This document shows positions 57,871-64,000 of a stretch of 64,000 nt of DNA, in pieces; the stretch's first letter is position 1; every line of letters starts with the position of its first letter. Position numbers and translations under genes: made by a program. The notes under the pieces were generated by a model. The model saw nothing but the letters and a program-made list of their open reading frames with translations, had not been told where the DNA came from and did not search any database. Origin of the DNA: Panorpa germanica. Its lineage: Eukaryota > Arthropoda > Insecta > Mecoptera > Panorpidae. Location of the stretch: contig CAVMBN010000183.1 in the NCBI GenBank assembly GCA_963678705.1, forward strand, positions 62,001 to 126,000, given 5' to 3'.

Positions 57871-58768
57871 TCCCTTAGTTATTTAATCTACCTGCTCCTC
57901 GCAACATAAGGTAGATAAGTTATCGTAATATTCATCCGTAAATATTTTATATATTATGTCTTCAAATATTTTACGGTTTACATTACACATGTTATATCTT
58001 TATATCTCATTATATTTTTCCCGAGCTTTATGTAAATACTTTTGACACATTTGCTTTACGCTTCTAGTAGTATTGTAATATAGTAATTAAACAATGCACA
58101 TGCAGAACATAATCTTCCATATCTAAAAGTTTTGACGTAATATAATTACTTTATTGTATAAATATATATAAATATATATATATATTATATTTTTAAAATC
58201 AGAGGAAACATTCTACACTGATGAAAACATTTTATATTTAAGGGAGTCAGTAGACATCTTGATTGAGGTCTTTTCTGATTTATGCAGATTATTGCAGAGA
58301 GGATTATAATTTTTTTTCACAATAGTTTTTTTTAAGTCTACGAGACTACTGAAACATTACAATCTAATACTCAATTTTATCATGTTAACAACGCAAAATA
58401 ATCATATCTAAACTGCCACATCGGAAATTGATGGTTTATTGGTAATTATTAAATTGATTGTGTATATTGATTTTTTTACACAAAAAGTGTAATTTTATAT
58501 AGTGTTTTATGCATTTATTACATTTTAGTCTTTTTTGCACTTTTATGATTGGGTATTTTATAGAATCAATATATGACCATTCAGTCTATTTTCTTTTGAA
58601 ATGTAGTTTTCGTACACAAAAATACAATTTCGAAATATAGCCAGTTTTTAAACGTCATAGTTCCTTTCAGTTTCACAGCATACCACCGGTTATTGATTAT
58701 ATTTTTGCAGTATACACTTTATAATTGTTTAACAACTAAGAATTTAAGAAAAGGCAGTATTTCAGTGT
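57871..58768. other. AT-rich DNA, nothing recognised
   Basis: Contains a TATA/TAAA run near 58158-58186. No coding or RNA feature recognised. Confidence 0.4.
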
Positions 58769-58960
58769 GAGAGAGAGAGAGGATGTATCTGATAGCTTGC
58801 CAAGCTTACAAATATTTAGTACACTACGAGAAAATTAGGCCATCTATATATAAGGAAGCCATCTTCTGGTTAATCATCTAGTGTAAACGGATAAAAAATC
58901 AACGAAATCATCTGTGATCCATACTCATCTTTTAAATTGAGCTGCTAAATTATGGTAAGT
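58769..58960 (+). promoter_or_regulatory. Possible host promoter and tiny first coding exon
   Basis: A GAGA run (58769-58783), a strong TATA box (CTATATATAAGG, about 58835-58846), an ATCATCT initiator-like site some 30 bp downstream, a short leader, and then ATG at 58952-58954 immediately followed by GTAAGT, a consensus 5' splice donor. Insect cuticle-type genes often have such an ATG-terminated first exon. The following DNA would be an intron invaded by the gypsy provirus; no acceptor or second exon lies in the window. It may be chance. Confidence 0.3.
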
Positions 58961-59409
58961 TCTATTTTTATTCAAATATATAAAATAAATTAAAGAGAAA
59001 TATTGAAGTAAATATTAATTGCGATAAACATAACAAATTCAAAACATTTCTGTAACAAATACGTTAAGAGATTATTTATACGTAAATAGTTCTAATGATC
59101 GGATTTGTCAGGTGTGCAGTACACGCAAAATTTAGACTAGATAAACATAACTTGATAGTTTGTCTAAATTAGTATGACTTCAAAAGCACTGATCAAATGC
59201 GCTTACGCTCAACACCAGACTGTCTTCGGCTTTGATTTAAATATTTAATGTGCTCGCATAATTACTACCTTATAAGAGAGCAATGTAGTTCACATAAGGC
59301 AGCTATATTATAAAAACAACATAGTAGACAATAATCGGGTATAAAACTCAATTTATGAAATCTATCAAGGTCAAATAAATCACAATAAAAAAATTACTAC
59401 TATGCGAGG

Positions 59410-59712
59410 TTACACATATTGTTATAGCACACATTCCACACAAGACAGAACTAACAATGTCTCTTCAGTATCTTTGCTGACCAAGCACTCTAGAGATAGT
59501 AAAATAGTATATAAGTAATGTATTAGTCTTAATCTAATTAGTTCAAGTTTATGTATAATCTGCATCGTGCAGATAGTAATTAGCTGGCTCACCATTTGAG
59601 TTCATGTATAAACTGCATCGCGCAGTTAGTAATTGAATCAAATAAATATTAATTAAGTAAAATAAAATAAATTGTTTTTTTTATTAAAGTATAAATTATT
59701 CAAACTTTAATT
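59410..59712 (+). repeat. Probable 5' LTR of the gypsy provirus
   Basis: The right edge is fixed by the primer site at 59711. Within it are a TATA-like AGTATATAAGTAATG (about 59505-59519), an AATAAATATT polyadenylation-like site (about 59641-59650), and two copies of a 36-42-bp unit containing the hairpin CTGCATCG(T/C)GCAG (about 59540-59581 and 59600-59635). The left edge is a guess, because the 3' LTR lies outside the window. Confidence 0.4.
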
Positions 59713-59729
59713 GCCGCAGTCGGTAGGAT
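59711..59729 (+). promoter_or_regulatory. Gypsy primer-binding site
   Basis: TTGCCGCAGTCGGTAGGA resembles the serine-tRNA type primer site known from the 17.6/297 group of gypsy elements, with one visible mismatch near its start. It sets the LTR/leader boundary. Confidence 0.6.
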
Positions 59730-59940
59730 ATTAAGGAATTACAATCGCTGTAAATTTTTCCATTTTTATGGTTAACTTAATATTTCGAAACCTACAAAAA
59801 TAAAGTTAAAAAATAAAATGAACTTAATAAATAGTGGAGTGAAATAGAAACAGAAGTTGAAGTGCTCCGAGACTCATCGACCCACTAGCAGCAGCATATG
59901 GACATGAAGATCTCGCAAGGCATCGCGGTGATAATCGAAA

Positions 59941-59952
59941 TGTGAGTACTCA
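59941..59952 (+). promoter_or_regulatory. Possible leader splice donor
   Basis: AATGTGAGTACT holds a GTGAGT donor-like hexamer in the provirus leader. Errantivirus-type elements splice a subgenomic env mRNA from a leader donor; whether this element has env is not visible. Confidence 0.25.
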
Positions 59953-60026
59953 TTCATATTTCCTTTCTATATTCACACTTCCCAAAAACAAAAATTATTA
60001 TTATTTTTACAATAATATTTCCTGTT

Positions 60027-60280
60027 TAAAAAGGAGTATAAATCGTTTATACAGGCCTAAAACAGGTTTTAAATTTAAAAAAGGAGTATAAATCGTTTAT
60101 ACAGGCCTACCAATTATTAAAAATAATATTGAAATAAAATATAAATTACGCAACGTAATACAATAATTAAATAATAATTTTCTAAAATGGAATATAAATC
60201 GATTATATAGGCCTAATGAAAATTAAAAATTAAAAGTAATAATAAAAATAATATTAAAATAAGAATTACGCAACGTAATA
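60027..60280 (+). repeat. Leader array of dyad-symmetric motifs
   Basis: TATAAATCG(T/A)TTATA followed by CAGGCCTA-type sequence occurs three times (about 60027-60059, 60077-60109, 60184-60214; third copy diverged). ATTACGCAACGTAAT occurs twice (about 60145-60159 and 60265-60279). Both cores are inverted repeats. Their position between primer site and gag recalls the leader insulator/regulatory arrays of gypsy, although the motif differs. Confidence 0.75.
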
Positions 60281-60344
60281 AAATAATCAAATATTAATTA
60301 AAATAATAATTTTTTTAAAAAATAAAATTACCCTATCAATTAAA

Positions 60345-63300
60345 ATGGCGAATTTTACGGGCTATTTAAATTATATAAAAGAATTTAATGGATAGAATTC
60401 GTTGGCAGAATTCATAAAACACTGCCAAATTATTATACAAAATTTTGGCCAATTCCCCACTGAAGATGAGGACCGATTGGAAGCCAAAAAACACAATGCC
60501 CTTATACTCATGGGAATAAAATCTAAGATTGTTGGTAAAGCCGAAGCTACACTAGAGAACAGAGATATTGATGATTGGGATGACTTAAAAGATTTATTAA
60601 TTACCCACTTCGGAAACCACAACAGCGAAACATCGCTAATTAGAGATTTAATGCTACTTAAGCAAGATATAAACGAAACTGCTTTATCATTTTATGATCG
60701 CTGCATAAAAATACAAAACGACTTAATTAATAATATTCGCATTAGTAAACCAACTGTTACTATACAATATGCGAAAATGGAAACATACGCTAACCTAACC
60801 TTAGAAAGTTTCCTAACCGGACTAAATGACCCTCTAGGATGTCAACTACGGCTACAAAGCCTAAGCAAGATGGAGGACGCCCTGAAACTAATATTCCGAG
60901 AAGACACATTAAAAACTAGCAAAATACAACAAAATAAATTAATGAGACCAGACATTAAACCTATCAAAACTCCTCAACAATTCCAACAAAGAAACTTCTA
61001 TCCTAACTTCGATAAACCGAAAATTAACTTAGTATTTCAAAACCATATACCAAAATATAATTCCAAAAACACATCAACATACCGTAACCCAACCAACCCA
61101 CATAACAATCCTCCGCAACCTAAAACATCAATCCAAACTAACGTTTGGAACAAAAAGCCAAACCAACCACGTGGACAGCAGTATTACAGAGAACAAATAT
61201 TCCTAAATAACATAGACTATAATGCGTTACCATACATTATAGATCCTATTTTAAATATAAAACTATTAATAGACACAGGAAGCAATCGCTCATTAATTAA
61301 CCCCGAAATTATATATAAATATTTACCTGAAACTATAAGTAACGAGCTTTTTGTTATATAAACAGCCCATAATACCAGCAAGCACAACGAAGTTGCACGA
61401 GTACCATTATTTCCGATTTTTAATTCTCCAGAAGAAACGCTTAAATTATATCTATTCAAATTTAACAAAAAATACGATGGACTACTCGGTATGGAGCTAT
61501 TAAGGAAGTTTAAACTAGACTTTATTAATCATAAATTGACGACCGAAAATGCGGTAATACTTATTCATTATCAATGTATAACAAAAGCTCAGTTAAACAA
61601 AATAGAGATTTGACATAATCACCTTATTGAGGAAGAGAAATTTAATTTACACAAACTACTAAACGATTATGCCGATCTATTTAGAAAAGTAGAAAAGCAA
61701 CTTAGTTTCACAAATAACATCAAACACGAAATTAAAACTAATAAAGACGTACCCATATATACAAAAACTTATAGATATCCTTATATCTATAAGGAGGAAA
61801 TAAAGAAACAAATAAATAAACTACTCCACGACAAAATCATTTAACCGTCAAACTCACCGTGGTCATCACCTGTATGGATGGTACTTAAAAAGGATGACGC
61901 AAGTGGAAGAAAGAAATTAAGAATGGTTATAGACTACCGTAATCTAAATAACAAAACTATTGATGACAGGTATCCAATACCCAACATCGCCGACATACTT
62001 GACAAACTAGGTAAAAGTCAATATTTTACAACATTAGATGTTGATAGTGGGTTTCATCAGATAGAAATGAAGGAATCTGATATTCCTAAAACTGCATTTA
62101 ACGTCGAGAATGGACATTATGAGTTTAGACGTATGCCATTCGGGTTAAAGAACGCCCCCGCCACTTTTCAAAGAGTGATGGATAACATCCTCAGAGATCT
62201 AATGCCCCACACTTGCTTAGTCTATTTAGATAATATACTAATATACTCGACATCGCTACAAGAACACATGGCAAAACTAAAATTAGTATTGAACAAACTG
62301 AGAAGTGCAAATATGAAGGTGCAGATAGACAAATGCGAATTCTTGAAAAAGGAAACTGAATTTTTGGGTCACGTAATAACCCCAGAAGAAGTTAGACCTA
62401 ACCCAAAAAAAATTGAGGCAATCAGAAAATTTCCTACACCAAAAACAATAACAGAAATAAAGTCATTGCTGGGATTAGTAGGGTATTATAGGAAATTCAT
62501 AAAAGATTTCACCGGAATAACGAAGCCTATGACTAGATGTTTAAAAAAAAACGTAGCAATAAAACATGACGAAGAATACATCAAAGCATTTAACACAATG
62601 AAGGAAATATTGTGCAATTCCCCTTTGTTACAATACCCTGATTTTCAAAAACCATTTGTATTGACTACAGATGCGTCCAATTATGCCCTGGGAGCGATAC
62701 TTTCGCAAGGACCTATAGGATCCGACAAACTTATCGCATATGCATCGAGGACATTAAACGAGTCGAAACAAAATTATTCCACCATAGAAAAAGAACTCTT
62801 AGCAATCATTTGGGCAACAAAATACTTTAGACCCTACTTATATGGAAGAAAATTCACCATGGTCACTGACCATAAACCACTTGTGTGGCTGGATTCATTA
62901 AAAGACCCAAACATGAAAATGATAAGGTGGAAAACTAAATTGTCTGACTACGACTATACTGTAGAATACAAAAAGGGAAAGAAAAATACGAATGCAGACG
63001 CACTGAGTAGAATCAAAATAAATGCAATTGAAAATGAGGATTTTGACAGTCTATTTAACAATCCGGAAGTTATAACAGCTCTAGACGACTTCATGACGGC
63101 AGCGGACGCGCTAGATAACGATTGCTCTAGCCTGTACAATAACCCTGACGATACGGAGAGAAGTGAAGTAAACACACCAGTTTTAGAACCCTTACCGGAA
63201 ATAGTAGCAAATGAAAGACCTAACTCAATAACAGAGCACCCTCCTGTAATCCAAATACCCAGCGAGGAAAGCTCAGAAGATTCAAACACCATGCATTCAA

Positions 63301-64000
63301 AAGAAGATTCAACACCAGGCATCACGATCAGCGAGGACCCATTAGAAACTAAAAGAAACCAAATAATAATTATCTCTGAACCAACACCAATGCAATGTAA
63401 AAACACTAAAATCGACGGTAAAGAACAAATTAAATTAGGTATTCAAGGAAATCAAGAAAAACACGACTTATTAATATTCACACTAACCAAACTAAATCCA
63501 AATAAAACCTATTATATACACTGTGATGATAATATATACAAAATCTATAATGATCTAAAAATCAATACCTTCGATAAATACAAGCTAATACGTTGTATAA
63601 AGAGAGTTAGCATTGAAACGGATCCCGACGATCAAAAATACATAATTCAACAATATCATGAGGGAAAGACTCAGCACCGAGGAATAGATGCCACATATAA
63701 ATTAATTTGCGAAAGATATACGTGGTCTAGTCTACGTAAGGATGTTGAAAATTTCATCAATAACTGCAGCACATGTAAACAGTGCAAATATAACAGAAAA
63801 CCAATTAGAGCACCGCTAAATAATACCGAAACACCTGAGAGACCATTTGAGAAATTACATATAGATACGTTTGGTATAGACGATACCCAATTCCTGACTA
63901 TAATAGATGTATTTTCGAAATACACACAGGCATACAAAATCGCCAATAGGTCATCCACAGAAATTGCCGATAAACTAATACCGTATTTCTCACACCACGG
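60345..64000 (+). pseudogene. Ty3/gypsy Gag-Pol, single frame with four stops, runs off window
   Basis: From ATG 60345 to the window end everything lies in one frame, broken at 60393-60395 (TAG), 61359-61361 (TAA), 61611-61613 (TGA) and 61842-61844 (TAA). Gag capsid occupies about 60402-60950, then a Asn/Gln/Pro-rich tail. Protease DTG is at 61272-61280. RT runs from about 61845 ('TTLDVDSGFHQIEM', '[15 protein letters not shown]'). Its active-site box reads YLDN (62223-62234), so the second catalytic Asp is replaced. RNase H follows ('LTTDASNYALGAIL', 'YSTIEKELLAIIWA', 'VTDHKPLVWL'), then an acidic RH-IN linker of roughly 180 residues. The integrase zinc region has H/H/C/C ('QYHEGKTQHRG', 'CSTCKQC'), and the first core Asp is in 'LHIDTFG'. 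From 61845 on the frame is fully open. No env is visible. Confidence 0.9.
61845..64000 (+). CDS. Open RT-RNase H-integrase frame (no stop before window end)
   Basis: 718 codons without a stop, starting just after the TAA at 61842-61844 and still open at base 64000. It holds RT, RNase H, linker and the start of the integrase core described in the parent entry. Long-term preservation of 2.1 kb of frame beside a mutated RT active site suggests that the damage is recent. Confidence 0.85.

Noticed and set aside
62954-63406. 150-codon minus-strand frame opposite the gypsy RH-IN linker
   Set aside because: The plus strand is an open, motif-bearing pol frame here. The minus frame is Ser/Val-rich with no recognisable domain.

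Overview
This is repeat-dense, AT-rich nuclear DNA from an arthropod, most likely an insect. The evidence is Jockey-type, R2-like and other non-LTR elements, Ty3/gypsy and Ty1/copia elements, short (TTAGG)n tracts, a pseudogene resembling the insect enzyme ebony, and a captured piece of the animal RhoGEF gene trio. I see no intact host gene, only one promoter/first-exon-like stretch near 58.8-58.96 kb.

Layout. Positions 1-55496 are one large, near-identical inverted repeat with a tandemly amplified interior. The left arm (1-21230) reads: Jockey fragment, noncoding DNA, gypsy gag, ebony-like pseudogene (opposite strand), LINE 'B', LINE ORF1 fragment, gypsy PR-RT-RH, LINE ORF1, gypsy RT scrap, TA tract, 640-bp element, TA tract, R2-like fragment, LINE 'H'. 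A 99-bp spacer (21690-21788) follows. The right side carries the same modules on the opposite strand: a partial unit (21789-25178), a full 9832-bp unit (25179-35010), and then the complete right arm (35011-55496). The tandem junctions at 25179 and 35011 lie inside chimeric LINEs whose 5' part is H-type and 3' part is B-type, switching within the same 22 bp. This is the signature of unequal recombination between the two flanking LINEs.

Three insertions are each found in only one copy, so they came after the duplication: a 5'-truncated LINE with an intact 573-codon frame (3806-5739) inside the left ebony-like copy; a gypsy-type deletion derivative (14977-18467) in the left TA tract; and a complete copia element (39505-44176) in the right arm. 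The matching empty sites survive in the other copies.

The most unusual object is the copia element. Gag, protease and integrase are present, but most of the reverse transcriptase and the start of RNase H are replaced by about 700 bp resembling the spectrin repeats of Trio/Kalirin. Both junctions keep the reading frame, and one TGA (codon 960) interrupts the fusion.

To the right of the inverted repeat are the rest of the Jockey element (ORF1), a decayed gypsy gag, the promoter-like segment, and a Ty3/gypsy provirus running off the window (about 59.4-64.0 kb). Its gag-pol lies in a single frame with four stops, its RT active site reads YLDN, and its leader carries repeated dyad-symmetric motifs.
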